A model generated the notes under the pieces. It had not been told where the DNA came from. It did not search any database and saw nothing but the letters and a program-made list of their open reading frames with translations. 64,000 nt of DNA from Cutibacterium porci (GTDB taxonomy: Bacteria > Actinomycetota > Actinomycetes > Propionibacteriales > Propionibacteriaceae): positions 1 through 64,000 of the forward strand of contig NZ_VUMG01000001.1 of the NCBI RefSeq assembly GCF_009696315.1. The letters run 5' to 3'. Positions 25,390 to 34,473 of this stretch are shown here, piece after piece. The number at the start of each line of letters is the position of its first letter. The stretch's first letter is position 1. The translations under genes and the position numbers were made by a program.

Positions 25390-25425
25390 GTGATTCCCGA
25401 GGCCCAACCGTGCTTCGGGAATCAC
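25390..25425 (+). terminator. Bidirectional terminator after kup
   Basis: A perfect 11-bp inverted repeat (GTGATTCCCGA/TCGGGAATCAC) with a 14-nt loop, between the convergent kup and glutamine amidotransferase genes. It reaches into the stop codon of the minus-strand gene. Confidence 0.8.
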
Positions 25426-26135
25426 CGTTTCTCGGGGTCCACAAGCTCTAAGAATCGCGCCGCGAAAGCTGTTCCAACGGTGGCAACGTCGACGTCGTAG
25501 CGCACCGCCTCTGCTGCTGATACGGCATCTGCCCAGGGCAGGCGCTGGTTCCAGCCCTCCTCGGTGTGACCGATAGTCCAGCCGTCAAAAATGTCAGGGG
25601 TGCACTCGGGATGAAACTGAACTCCCCATGCGCGCTCGGCAAAACTCACCGCCTCAACCTGACCAGAGGGATCGCTCGCCAGCAAGACAGCGCCCTCGGG
25701 CACGACGACGGCAACGTCATTGTTGAAATGAATCCCGCGATGTCCCTGATAAACCGACAGCAGTGGGTCTTGTTCGCCATCGGGGGTCAGATGCATCTCG
25801 GCTGGCCCGAGGCACAAGTGGTCGCAGGTGCAAACCCGTCCTCCTAGCGCAACAGTGGCGAGCTGATGGCCCAGGCAGAAACCGAGAAAAGGCGTGCCCG
25901 TCTTCACCGTTCGGGCGATGAGTCTGCGAGTAGGGGCGAGCCATGGAGCCTCAGCGTCGTCGTGACAGCCCATCGAGCCCCCTAAAACCACGAGCGCGTC
26001 GGCCTGAGCAACCGGTGGCACCGGCTGAGTCCAGGCGTTGACTTCAATGACCTCTGCCCCGGCCCCGCGCCAAAAATGTCCAAGTCTGCCTGAGCTGCAC
26101 GAAGGCTCGTGGACGATGACCAAGATCCGCGTCAT
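25422..26135 (-). CDS. Class I glutamine amidotransferase-like protein
   Basis: It encodes 237 residues from the ATG at 26135 (MTRILVIVHEPSC); further upstream the frame is the shadow of the neighbouring phosphodiesterase. The triad is visible: cysteine in GFCLGHQ, histidine and glutamate in FHPEC. LGGSMGCHDD supplies the oxyanion region. Stand-alone proteins of this kind (GMP-synthase-like/YfeJ type) may hydrolyse glutamine or gamma-glutamyl compounds; no synthetase partner is adjacent. It lies downstream of the glycerophosphodiesterase on the same strand with a gap of about 115 bp. Confidence 0.88.
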   Translation of the reverse strand: MTRILVIVHEPSCSSGRLGHFWRGAGAEVIEVNAWTQPVPPVAQADALVVLGGSMGCHDDAEAPWLAPTRRLIARTVKTGTPFLGFCLGHQLATVALGGRVCTCDHLCLGPAEMHLTPDGEQDPLLSVYQGHRGIHFNNDVAVVVPEGAVLLASDPSGQVEAVSFAERAWGVQFHPECTPDIFDGWTIGHTEEGWNQRLPWADAVSAAEAVRYDVDVATVGTAFAARFLELVDPEKR

Positions 26136-26250
26136 GGCGAAAACACTACGTACGTTGTGTAACTGCCGTGTGTCGGAATTGTTGCCGGGCACATTTCTGT
26201 CGGTCAAAGGCCGGCTGCCGCAAGAAAATGCCGGGCAGGTGAGGGTGGCG

Positions 26251-26976
26251 TCAATTTTCGTCACGGACTTGTTGGGCGGTGGCGGGGTCGTTGGTGATGA
26301 CGGTATCGACGCCGAGAGCATAGGCGGCACGCAGCTCATCGGGGAGGTCGAGCGTCCACGCACGTACCGCCAAGCCGGCGTCATGAAACGTCGCGACGTC
26401 ATCACGATCTACGAGAAGATGCGCCCCCGGATGTACAGCTTGGACGCCAAGGTGCCGGGCGTAGTCCCACGGGTCAACGATGTCATCGGCGTAGAGGATG
26501 GCGCGAGCGACGCGATTGTGGGTGCGTTCAGCAACCTCAGCCATGCAGCGGTGATTGAACGAGGAGATGACAATGCGGTCGGCGATGTGGCGACTATTAA
26601 TGGCGCGAACAACAGCGTCGACGAGGCCCGGATAGCGTTCCACACTGTTCTTGAGCTCAATGTTGAGAGCAAGCGAGGTGGGAACAAGAAGGTCCAGGAC
26701 CTCGTCGAGGAGGGGAATGCGGGCACGAGGGTGACTCGTGCCGAAGGCAGCATTGAGGCGACGAATATGGTCAATGGTCATGGCGACGATGGGTCCATGA
26801 CCATCGGTGGTGCGATCAACGGTCTCGTCGTGGCAGACGACAACGTGGCCGTCGCTGGTGAGTTGGACGTCAAGTTCAATACCATCAGCGCCGAGATCGA
26901 TGGCATTGCGGAAGGCGGGAAGGGTGTTTTCCGGGAAATACCTGCTCGAACCACGGTGGGCCCACACGGTCGTCAT
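26251..26976 (-). CDS. Glycerophosphodiester phosphodiesterase
   Basis: The 241-residue GDPD-family TIM barrel lacks a signal peptide, so it is a cytoplasmic UgpQ-type enzyme. Landmarks are WAHRGSSRYFPENT, the metal-binding ELDVQLTSDG, and CHDETVDRTTDG. It would split glycerophosphodiesters from lipid turnover into glycerol-3-phosphate and an alcohol. The ATG is preceded by a moderate site. A PLDc_N membrane protein is encoded divergently. Confidence 0.93.
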   Translation of the reverse strand: MTTVWAHRGSSRYFPENTLPAFRNAIDLGADGIELDVQLTSDGHVVVCHDETVDRTTDGHGPIVAMTIDHIRRLNAAFGTSHPRARIPLLDEVLDLLVPTSLALNIELKNSVERYPGLVDAVVRAINSRHIADRIVISSFNHRCMAEVAERTHNRVARAILYADDIVDPWDYARHLGVQAVHPGAHLLVDRDDVATFHDAGLAVRAWTLDLPDELRAAYALGVDTVITNDPATAQQVRDEN

Positions 26977-27032
26977 GGGGCCATGATGCCACCGGTATTG
27001 AGTCGCTCGACGGCATCGGTACGCTGAGTCAC

Positions 27033-27239
27033 ATGATTGCGAGCAGTCTCTTCTTGATCTTGTTTGCTCTGGGAACCGTCATTTCGGGCATCGTGTTTGT
27101 GATGTCCCTGCTGTCGATTCTCAGGGCAGACCACCTAACGGGGACGGGCAAGACGATCTGGATCGTCATCTGCTTCTGCTTCCCGGTAGTTGGGCCTGTC
27201 GTGTGGTTTATCGCCGGTCGGAACGCAGCGCTCAGTTAA
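27033..27239 (+). CDS. Small PLDc_N-type membrane protein
   Basis: A 68-residue protein made of two membrane segments (about 5-29 and 43-62) separated by a polar loop (RADHLTGTGKT). The second segment has the CFPVVGPVVWFIAGR pattern of the PLDc_N (phospholipase D-nuclease N-terminal) family, usually small membrane proteins of unknown function. A very strong terminator follows. Confidence 0.8.
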   Translation: MIASSLFLILFALGTVISGIVFVMSLLSILRADHLTGTGKTIWIVICFCFPVVGPVVWFIAGRNAALS

Positions 27240-27259
27240 ACGGCAGATAAGACAAGCCG

Positions 27260-27304
27260 ATAACAACGAAACCCCCGCCATCGTGGCGGGGGTTTCGTTG
27301 TTAT
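27260..27304 (+). terminator. Long perfect terminator hairpin
   Basis: About 21 bp of perfect stem (ATAACAACGAAACCCCCGCC and its complement) with a 3-nt loop, rich in A on the left and T on the right, so it can act in both directions. It separates the PLDc_N gene from the minus-strand tRNA-Arg. Confidence 0.93.
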
Positions 27305-27311
27305 CACTGTG

Positions 27312-27384
27312 CGCGCCCGGAGGGATTCGAACCCCCAACCTTCTGATCCGTAGTCAGATGCTCTATCCGTTGAGCCACGGGCGC
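27312..27384 (-). tRNA. tRNA-Arg (ACG)
   Basis: A cloverleaf with acceptor GCGCCCG/CGGGCGC, D-arm GGCTCAACGGATAGAGC, anticodon loop CTACGGA (anticodon ACG, the TadA substrate) and T-arm GGGTTCGAATCCC. CCA is not encoded. The neighbouring long hairpin at 27260-27304 would terminate it. Confidence 0.97.
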
Positions 27385-27598
27385 CTTTCGCTGTGCGCGT
27401 TGCTAAACATTACAGCCCTCGGGCTTGCAATGCAAACTCGAATGGATCACCCCCTGAATTTCCGCCAAATACCTGGGTTTCGGGCCATCATGGGGCGGCT
27501 CACTTGCCCCAGCCCTAGGAGATCTACCTGACGGCTAACAGCGTCACCATCTAAACGCACAGGCCCGGCACCCCATATGTGAGGCGCCGGGCATCCGG

Positions 27599-27688
27599 CG
27601 GAGGTGGCGGGATTTGAACCCGCGATGGGATTACCTCCCAAACCCGCTTAGCAGGCGGGCGCCATAGACCTGACTAGGCGACACCTCC
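27599..27688 (-). tRNA. tRNA-Ser (GCT)
   Basis: A 90-nt serine tRNA with acceptor GGAGGTG/CACCTCC, anticodon loop CTGCTAA (anticodon GCT), a long variable arm and T-arm GGGTTCAAATCCC. CCA is not encoded. Confidence 0.97.
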
Positions 27689-27918
27689 AAGTGCCGTGTC
27701 AGCCTACCCTCTCAACCCCTAACCCTCCAATTCTGAGCGCAGGATTCAGGCACGAAAAAAGCACTACCCTGCCTCCAATACGCTTCTGACAAGGGACGCT
27801 TCTGCCATAACGACACAGAACGGACGTCATCACGGGCATAGCCCAGCCAGCCGGTACAGCCTCATGTTGCGGGCAGAGGTTAACATGGAGTCCGCCCTAT
27901 CGGGACCCACGGAAAGGG

Positions 27919-29769
27919 ATGAGCATGGCTGACGCGTCGTACGGCGCCCATTCGCCGTCTCCACGTCACGCCGCCCAACCGGATTGGATGAACGACCCGG
28001 AAGCCAACGAGGACACCCACGTCCTGCGGCGGGCAGATCTTGAGGCAGCCGCCCGACAGCCGACGCCCTATCCGCGTCCACGGCGATCCGCAGCCGAACC
28101 CCCCGTGAACACTCCGCAACCCGCCAGGGCGCCGAAATCCCGTCCCACCCCAGCCCGACGAGCTGCCGCCGCTAACGCGTTATCAGCTGGCCGCAGTCAC
28201 CGCACGCCATCGAGGTGGAACGAGGAGGCCAAACGTAACCATGCTTTCCGCGCCTGTCTGGGATGGACCGTCCTTGGGGCTTTCATCCCCGGCCTAGCCT
28301 TGTCTCGCAGCCGCATTCCGCGACGCCGTGTCACCGGACTGACGATCATCGGTCTCATCCTCATCGTGCTGACCATCTCCGTTTTCTTCGTCGTGGCGAA
28401 TCCTTCAGTTGCAGCATCGGTTGTCGTGCGGCCACGGTTGCTCACCGCTTTGACATGGGGCTTGCCGATTCTTGCCGTCGCCCTCGTGGCGCTGCTGACC
28501 TTTTCCCATCTGGACCTCAGGCCTCACGGCATCACCCGCGGACAACGCTGGGGCTCGACCATCCTTGTCACCGCGCTGTGTACCACCGTCGCGACCCCGT
28601 TAGCCGTCGCTGGCCGGTACGCCTATGACGAAGCACACATGCTTGGCCAAATCTTCACAGACAAACGCTCCGTCACCCGCCCGTCCATCAACTACAACCA
28701 GGACGTCAAGGCGATTTGGGCGTCCAAACCGCGAGTCAACGTCCTGCTCGTCGGAGCTGACGACACCAAGGCTCGCAATTATCGTGCCGACAACACCATG
28801 AACACTGACACGATCATGGTGGCGTCGATCAACACCGCTAACGGTGACACGTCGATCTTCCAACTCCCCCGCAACACTGCGAGGATGCCATTTCCACCGG
28901 ACTCGCCACTACATGCCATATTTCCTAACGGGTTCGTCAGCGAAGACGGCGACGGTGACAATGCCAACTACATGGCGAATGAAATCTGGTCAACGGTGTC
29001 AGCTCACTACGCCGACCGCATGGGAGCAACCGACTCTCCCGGAGCCGATGCCCTGAAACTGGCCACCGGGGAGGCCTTCGGTCTCAAGATCGACTACTTC
29101 GTCATGCTCGACATCGACGGTCTACAGAAACTCATTGACGCCCTTGGCGGAGTGTCGGTAAACATCAACGAGCGTCTACCCATCGCTGGCAACACCGAAG
29201 GCAAGAAACCTGACGGTTACCTCGAAGTTGGCCCTAACCAGCACCTCGACGGCTACCACGCTATGTGGTATGCCCGCTCGCGTTCGGAGAGCACCGACTA
29301 TGACCGCATGGGCCGTCAATCCTGCCTTATGAAGGCTGTTCTCGATCAAACGAGCCCGCAGACTGTGCTGACCCGATTTGAATCGATCGCCGACGCGTCC
29401 GGACAGATGGTGGTCTCTGACATCCCTCAGGGAATGCTGCCAGCTTTCGTCGACCTCGCCATCAACATGCGCGACGCCAACATTAACCGTGTCGTTTTCA
29501 CCAATGGCCAGCATGATTTTGTCTCGTCCCATCCGGATTACGGTCTCGTCCGCAAGCAAGTACAAGCCGCTATCCATGGCGTCTCTCAAGCAAAGAACAA
29601 GAACAAGCCAGTGACCGGGTCCTCGGCTAGCAAGGCCACCAAATCCACCACGCCGAAACCCCGCACGTCAAAGGCGCCCACACGCACGACTCCACGCACT
29701 TCACCTAGCAGCCACGACGTCTCGCAGTCAGTGACTGACGCCTGCGCTTACAACCCGCAGCAGCCCTGA
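27919..29769 (+). CDS. LytR-CpsA-Psr (LCP) family glycopolymer transferase
   Basis: The 616-residue protein has a proline/arginine-rich cytoplasmic N-terminus (about 1-108) and four predicted membrane segments (about 115-240). The extracellular LCP domain (about 270-520) shows VNVLLVGADD, ADNTMNTDTIMVASIN, FQLPRNTARMPF, the arginine motif WYARSRSESTDYDRMGRQ and a Ser/Thr/Lys/Pro-rich tail. LCP enzymes attach wall glycopolymers from polyprenyl carriers to peptidoglycan. An alternative start is six bases downstream (MADASYG). It belongs functionally with UppP, the flippase and the LytR_C protein in this window. Confidence 0.92.
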   Translation: MSMADASYGAHSPSPRHAAQPDWMNDPEANEDTHVLRRADLEAAARQPTPYPRPRRSAAEPPVNTPQPARAPKSRPTPARRAAAANALSAGRSHRTPSRWNEEAKRNHAFRACLGWTVLGAFIPGLALSRSRIPRRRVTGLTIIGLILIVLTISVFFVVANPSVAASVVVRPRLLTALTWGLPILAVALVALLTFSHLDLRPHGITRGQRWGSTILVTALCTTVATPLAVAGRYAYDEAHMLGQIFTDKRSVTRPSINYNQDVKAIWASKPRVNVLLVGADDTKARNYRADNTMNTDTIMVASINTANGDTSIFQLPRNTARMPFPPDSPLHAIFPNGFVSEDGDGDNANYMANEIWSTVSAHYADRMGATDSPGADALKLATGEAFGLKIDYFVMLDIDGLQKLIDALGGVSVNINERLPIAGNTEGKKPDGYLEVGPNQHLDGYHAMWYARSRSESTDYDRMGRQSCLMKAVLDQTSPQTVLTRFESIADASGQMVVSDIPQGMLPAFVDLAINMRDANINRVVFTNGQHDFVSSHPDYGLVRKQVQAAIHGVSQAKNKNKPVTGSSASKATKSTTPKPRTSKAPTRTTPRTSPSSHDVSQSVTDACAYNPQQP

Positions 29770-29810
29770 CGCCCTACCGCGTGCGAGGTGACGCGGCTCA
29801 TTTCTGCGGG

Positions 29811-30821
29811 TCAGTGTTGCGGAGGTGCGGTACTCGCCCGAACGACCAGAGGAGCCGGTACCATCACCGACGTCTTCGGGGCACCCTGCAATTGGGCCAG
29901 GAGTTCTTCGACGAGACGTTGACCGATCGCCGCGAAGTCCTGCCGCACCGTCGACAACGTCGGCCACACTGCATCGCCAAGGACGTCATCAAAGCCAACC
30001 ACCGATATGTCGTCGGGAACTCTGATACCCATGTCGAGCAGGCCAATGATGACCCCTGCTGCCATTTCGTCGTTGCTGGCGAGCACAGCGGTCGCCCCGG
30101 TGGTCTTGAGGTAACGCGCCGCATCGCGTCCTGACGAGGCCGTCCAACCCCCTGTAATGACATCGGGGATCTCGCAGTTGTTAGCCTCCAAGCATTCTTG
30201 CCACGCCTGACGGCGCACGGCAGCTTGATGCGAGTAGTCCGGGCCGCTGATGAGGTGGACAGTGCGGTGCCCCAATGCCAAGAGATAGTTGACGGCAGCA
30301 CTCACGCCAGCAGCCTGGTCGCACCCAACAGTCGAGAAACGGCGGCACGGAGGGCCAGCCACCACGACTGGAGCCCCGGGCGGCACCTCAAGTTCCTCGG
30401 GATGGCTCAGTTCAAGCCCCTCAACGATGAAACCGTCGACCCGTCCTACCATTCGCTTCATCGCGTGCCGGTATGCCGTGACGAGGTCATCAGTGGGTTC
30501 AAGGCAATCAAGGACGACGGCGAACTCGCTGCGTCGGGTTGCTTCAACAATGGCTTGGACCGTCCGCAACTCTCCAGTACGCGAAAGGTCTGTAACAAGG
30601 ACGCCGACGGCACCCATGCGCCCCAAGCGCAAACTCCGAGCCGCCACGTTGGGTGAATAACCGACGTCGGCCATCGCCTTAAGGACCTTGTCAACGGTTT
30701 TCTTGCGCACGGCGTCGGAATTGTTGACGACCCGCGAGACGGTCTGTTGGGACACCCCAGCCGCCGCGGCGACGTCACCCATCGAAGGCCGCGAAGACCC
30801 TCGACGCTGCTGGTCGGTCAT
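29811..30821 (-). CDS. LacI-family transcription regulator (probably of galactose genes)
   Basis: The 336-residue repressor has an N-terminal helix-turn-helix and hinge (MGDVAAAAGVSQQTVSRVVNN, with YSPNVAARSLR). A periplasmic-binding-protein-like sensor domain (about 70-336) ends in the usual DDISVVGFDD block. It lies downstream of galK on the same strand and near a sugar symporter, so a galactoside is the likely effector; that is inference. A good GAGG site precedes the ATG. Confidence 0.9.
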   Translation of the reverse strand: MTDQQRRGSSRPSMGDVAAAAGVSQQTVSRVVNNSDAVRKKTVDKVLKAMADVGYSPNVAARSLRLGRMGAVGVLVTDLSRTGELRTVQAIVEATRRSEFAVVLDCLEPTDDLVTAYRHAMKRMVGRVDGFIVEGLELSHPEELEVPPGAPVVVAGPPCRRFSTVGCDQAAGVSAAVNYLLALGHRTVHLISGPDYSHQAAVRRQAWQECLEANNCEIPDVITGGWTASSGRDAARYLKTTGATAVLASNDEMAAGVIIGLLDMGIRVPDDISVVGFDDVLGDAVWPTLSTVRQDFAAIGQRLVEELLAQLQGAPKTSVMVPAPLVVRASTAPPQH

Positions 30822-30910
30822 AAGCTACATCCTCTACACAAGCACGTCAGCAACCCGCATCCGACTGCGGGCATCGTCCGCCGTTTACGTGCGGCGAATC
30901 CTGCCCCACA

Positions 30911-32140
30911 TCATTGCACCCGTAAGGCGGCTGGACCGGGGGTAACGACGTAGAAGTCGGGGTGGGAGAAGCTGGCATCACGGAAGGTGTCCGCGATCTG
31001 CGTGGCAACCTTGTTGCGAACGTCGCGATCAACCAACGCGATGGCACAACCGCCGAATCCGCCACCGGTCATCCGCGCACCGAGAGCACCGGCAGTTCGG
31101 GCCGCGTCGACGGCAGCGTCCAGCTCGGGGCAGGTGACTTCGTAGTCGTCACGTAGCGAGTCATGGGACGCGTTCATGAGGGGTCCTACGTCGCGGATAC
31201 GACCGTCGTCGAGGAGTTTGACGAATTCGGTGACACGATCATTCTCAGTGACGACGTGACGGACGCGACGCGCCATCTCGTCGTCATCGAGAGCAGCCAG
31301 GGCAGCCCCCAAGTCGGCAACCTCACGCAAACTACCGACGCCCAGGATGCGAGAAGCGTCCTCGCAAGATCGGCGGCGCGCCTCGTACTGGCCGTCAACC
31401 AGACGGTGAGGGGCTCGGGTGTCAATGACAAGCAGCTCCAAACCCGCGCCATCAAGGTTGAAGGGGACTTGACGGGCCGACCAGTCGTCACAGTCGAGGA
31501 GGAGGGCATGGCCTTCGGTCGTGCGCAGCGAGGCGGTCTGGTCCAGTCCACCGGTCGGGGCCTTGGCAACCTCGTTCTCAGCGGCACGTGCAACATTGAC
31601 AAGGTTAGTACGGTCGGCATCGGCGAGGCCGAGGTCGTAGAGGCCAGCGAGGGCAAGGCCGACGCCACATTCGACGGCTGCCGACGACGACAGCCCAGCG
31701 CCGAGCGGCACGCAGGTGACCAGCGCAGCTTCGAATCCTCCTACCTCATAACCAGCCTGACGCAGCGCCCACGCAACGCCCCCGGTGTAGGCCTTCCACC
31801 CCGTCACCGATCCGGGAGCGATGTCGTCAATGGCTCCCTGCCAGGTCACGACGCTGCCGTCAAGCTGGGAGACGAGGGTGACGCGGTCATCCTCGCGGCG
31901 TCGAGCAGCAACATAGGTGCGATGAGGAAGGGCAATGGGCAAACAAAAACCGTTGTTGTAATCCGTGTGCTCGCCGATGATGTTGACACGCCCAGGGGCC
32001 GCCCAGACGCCGTCGGGGCTGCCCCCAATGTGCTCGGCGAAGAGGTGACGTGCGCGCGTGGCACCTTCCTCAGCTGACCAGGCTGTACGAATCGTGGGGG
32101 TCTGGTGTTCTGCCGCCATGTCGTGGGGTATCTGCGACAT
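30911..32140 (-). CDS. galK: Galactokinase
   Basis: The 409-residue GHMP kinase phosphorylates galactose to galactose-1-phosphate, the entry of the Leloir pathway. The galactokinase signature GRVNIIGEHTDYNNGFCLP is followed by the phosphate-binding PLGAGLSSSAAVE and the C-terminal MTGGGFGGCAIAL. An AAAGGAG site precedes the ATG. It is transcribed with the LacI regulator downstream and divergently from the symporter. galT and galE are not seen nearby; the GalT-like DUF4921 gene at 45143 is 13 kb away. Confidence 0.96.
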   Translation of the reverse strand: MSQIPHDMAAEHQTPTIRTAWSAEEGATRARHLFAEHIGGSPDGVWAAPGRVNIIGEHTDYNNGFCLPIALPHRTYVAARRREDDRVTLVSQLDGSVVTWQGAIDDIAPGSVTGWKAYTGGVAWALRQAGYEVGGFEAALVTCVPLGAGLSSSAAVECGVGLALAGLYDLGLADADRTNLVNVARAAENEVAKAPTGGLDQTASLRTTEGHALLLDCDDWSARQVPFNLDGAGLELLVIDTRAPHRLVDGQYEARRRSCEDASRILGVGSLREVADLGAALAALDDDEMARRVRHVVTENDRVTEFVKLLDDGRIRDVGPLMNASHDSLRDDYEVTCPELDAAVDAARTAGALGARMTGGGFGGCAIALVDRDVRNKVATQIADTFRDASFSHPDFYVVTPGPAALRVQ

Positions 32141-32240
32141 TAATGGCTCCTTTGCCGGTCGAAATCCCTTGTCAACAGAGCTGAGCGTACGACGAAGGCT
32201 GCGACGACGTCAGCGCAATGCCAGCTTCGCTCACTCAAAA

Positions 32241-32254
32241 TGTTTACGTACTCA
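32241..32254. promoter_or_regulatory. Candidate LacI-type operator between galK and symporter
   Basis: The near-palindrome TGTTTAC-GTACTCA has a central CG and half-sites agreeing at 5 of 7 positions, as in LacI-family operators. A related CGTTTACGTG occurs at 30882-30891, just upstream of the LacI gene itself. Their placement in the two control regions supports autoregulation and control of the divergent genes. Confidence 0.4.
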
Positions 32255-32367
32255 AAACTAGCGGGTGCGGGTGAGTTAACGCCACACCGGGGGTCTATGG
32301 TTCCCCACGGGGCGACGCCAACGAGGCCGTTCCTTCCCCGTACCAACCGAAAGGACATCCCCACATA

Positions 32368-34077
32368 ATGCCGTTGGAGACACTCATCAATGCAGGGTTC
32401 GTTGATTATCTGATCCTGCTCATCTATTTCGTGTTCGTGCTCGGAATCGGGCTGGCCGCCAGACACCAGGTATCCGACTCTCTCGACTTCTTCTTGTCCG
32501 GTCGGAGCCTACCGGGATGGGTGACAGGGCTGGCATTCGTGTCAGCGAACCTTGGCGCAGTCGAGATCATGGGCATGTCAGCCAATGGCGCCCAGATCGG
32601 TATTCCGACAGTCCATTACTTCTGGATCGGCGCTATCCCCGCGATGGTGTTCCTCGGCATCGTCATGATGCCCTTCTACTACGGCTCTGGCGTGCGCTCA
32701 GTGCCAGAGTTCATGCTCAAACGGTTTGGTCCGGCGGCGCATTTAGTCAATGCGATCTCTTTTGCGCTGGCCCAGCTACTTATCGCCGGTATCAACCTGT
32801 ACCTTCTTGGAACGATCGTCCATGCTTTGTTGGGATGGCCATTGTGGGTCGCCCTCATCGTCGCGGCGGTCATCGTGCTCGCTTACATCAGTCTTGGTGG
32901 CTTGTCGGCAGCCATTTACAACGAGGTGCTGCAGTTTTTCGTCATCGTCGCTTCTCTCTTGCCCCTTGTCATTATTGGTTTGCACCGAGTTGGCGGCTGG
33001 AGCGGCCTCAAGGCCAAGATCACCGCTGCCGCTGACGCTCATCCCGACGTCGTGACGCCCGCTGCCCAGCAGCTTCATTCCTGGCCCGGCCAAGCACTAT
33101 CCGGGTTCAGCAATCCGGTGATGTCTGTCATTGGCATCACGCTCGGCCTCGGATTCGTGCTGTCCTTCGGCTATTGGACGACAAATTTCGTCGAGGTACA
33201 GCGAGCAATGGCATCTGATTCGCTGTCATCTGCGCGCAAGACGCCCATTATCGGCGCTTTCCCGAAGATGCTCGTGCCTTTCCTGACGGTTTTGCCAGGC
33301 ATGCTCGCAGCGGTGCTCGTCCCCGAGATCGCCCGTATGAAGGCTGGCGAGAAGGTTGCCGGCGGCGCATCAGGCGGCTTCGTCCAATACAACGACTCCG
33401 TGCTGTTCCTCATCCGAAGCCTGTTACCTACTGGACTGACGGGCGTGGCAATAACGGGTCTACTGGCTGCATTTATGGCTGGCATGGCGGCGAATATTTC
33501 GGCATTCAATACCGTCTTCAGCGTGGACATCTGGCAGCACTACGTCGTCAAAGACAAGTCCGACGACTACTACGTCAAGGTGGGACGCATCGCCACAGTT
33601 ATCGCAACCGTCATTGCCATCGGAACGGCGTTTATGGCGTCAGGGTTCTCCAACATCATGGACTACTTGCAGACGTTGTTTGGGTTCTTCAACGCCCCGC
33701 TCTTTGCGACGTTCATCCTTGGAATGTTCTGGAAGCGGTCAACCCCTCATGCTGGTTGGTCGGGCCTCGTCGTCGGCACTCTGAGCGCTGTGACAGTGTG
33801 GGTTATGAGCCTGACGGGAGTGTTTACCTTGCCAGGTCAAGGCACGGCGTTCCTTGCTGCCACGGTAGGGTTTGTCGCCGACATCATCGTCAGCATCGTG
33901 GTGTCGCTGTTCACCGAGCCCAAGCCCGCCGAGGAACTGGTCAGGCTGGTGTACTCGGAAACCCCAAAGGAGCACCTCGTCGATCCGCAAGAGAAGAGTC
34001 TGCCGTGGTACCGCCGCACGGTTCCGCTCGGCATGACCGTGTTAGCCATCACCGTCGTTCTCAACATCGTCTTCTGA
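32368..34077 (+). CDS. Sodium:solute symporter (SSS family), probably for galactose
   Basis: The 569-residue transporter has about 14 membrane segments. Early motifs (DFFLSGRSLPGWVTGLAFVS with NLGAVEIMGM) are typical of sodium/sugar cotransporters of the SGLT branch, as are GGLSAAIYNEVLQFF and the late segment FNAPLFATFILGMFWKR. It would import a sugar with Na+. Its divergent position to galK makes galactose the likely substrate. A small membrane protein gene follows after 10 bases. Confidence 0.9.
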   Translation: MPLETLINAGFVDYLILLIYFVFVLGIGLAARHQVSDSLDFFLSGRSLPGWVTGLAFVSANLGAVEIMGMSANGAQIGIPTVHYFWIGAIPAMVFLGIVMMPFYYGSGVRSVPEFMLKRFGPAAHLVNAISFALAQLLIAGINLYLLGTIVHALLGWPLWVALIVAAVIVLAYISLGGLSAAIYNEVLQFFVIVASLLPLVIIGLHRVGGWSGLKAKITAAADAHPDVVTPAAQQLHSWPGQALSGFSNPVMSVIGITLGLGFVLSFGYWTTNFVEVQRAMASDSLSSARKTPIIGAFPKMLVPFLTVLPGMLAAVLVPEIARMKAGEKVAGGASGGFVQYNDSVLFLIRSLLPTGLTGVAITGLLAAFMAGMAANISAFNTVFSVDIWQHYVVKDKSDDYYVKVGRIATVIATVIAIGTAFMASGFSNIMDYLQTLFGFFNAPLFATFILGMFWKRSTPHAGWSGLVVGTLSAVTVWVMSLTGVFTLPGQGTAFLAATVGFVADIIVSIVVSLFTEPKPAEELVRLVYSETPKEHLVDPQEKSLPWYRRTVPLGMTVLAITVVLNIVF

Positions 34078-34087
34078 GGAGCTTGCC

Positions 34088-34360
34088 ATGTCGAACGCAA
34101 CTGCCACCTCTCGCCGTCGTGTCGCTCGCGCGATGGACATTCGGACTGTCATTGGTGGATTACTCGGACTTTACGGGATTATTTTGACGATCACTGGGCT
34201 GGTCAAGGGTTCTGACGCTCACGCCGACCTATGGTCGGGAATATGCCTGCTCGCCGCAGGAACAGTGTTCCTGGTGTGGGTGAAGCTTCGCCCGGTCAAA
34301 GTACCGGAGGCTAAGGATGCCGACGGGTCTGCTGCAGGGGATCGCACGACGACGGCCTGA
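34088..34360 (+). CDS. Small two-helix membrane protein linked to symporter
   Basis: A 90-residue protein with two membrane segments (about 20-38 and 48-66) joined by a short loop (KGSDAHADLW), and a charged hydrophilic tail. It starts ten bases after the symporter stop, with GAGGAGC as ribosome-binding site, so it is in the same operon. The family is not named; it could be an accessory subunit or stabiliser of the symporter. Confidence 0.8.
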   Translation: MSNATATSRRRVARAMDIRTVIGGLLGLYGIILTITGLVKGSDAHADLWSGICLLAAGTVFLVWVKLRPVKVPEAKDADGSAAGDRTTTA

Positions 34361-34407
34361 ACCTTCCGGTATTAATTGCTAGCTAAGGCTAGCGGTACAT
34401 TTCAAGG

Positions 34408-34442
34408 CAGTGGTGTTCCGAGGATGCTTCGGAACACCACTG
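34408..34442 (+). terminator. Terminator after the symporter operon
   Basis: A perfect 14-bp stem (CAGTGGTGTTCCGA/TCGGAACACCACTG) with a 7-nt loop, between convergent genes. Confidence 0.88.
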
Positions 34443-34473
34443 TGTTATGTAGCCCAGTTATGTAACCATTGAC

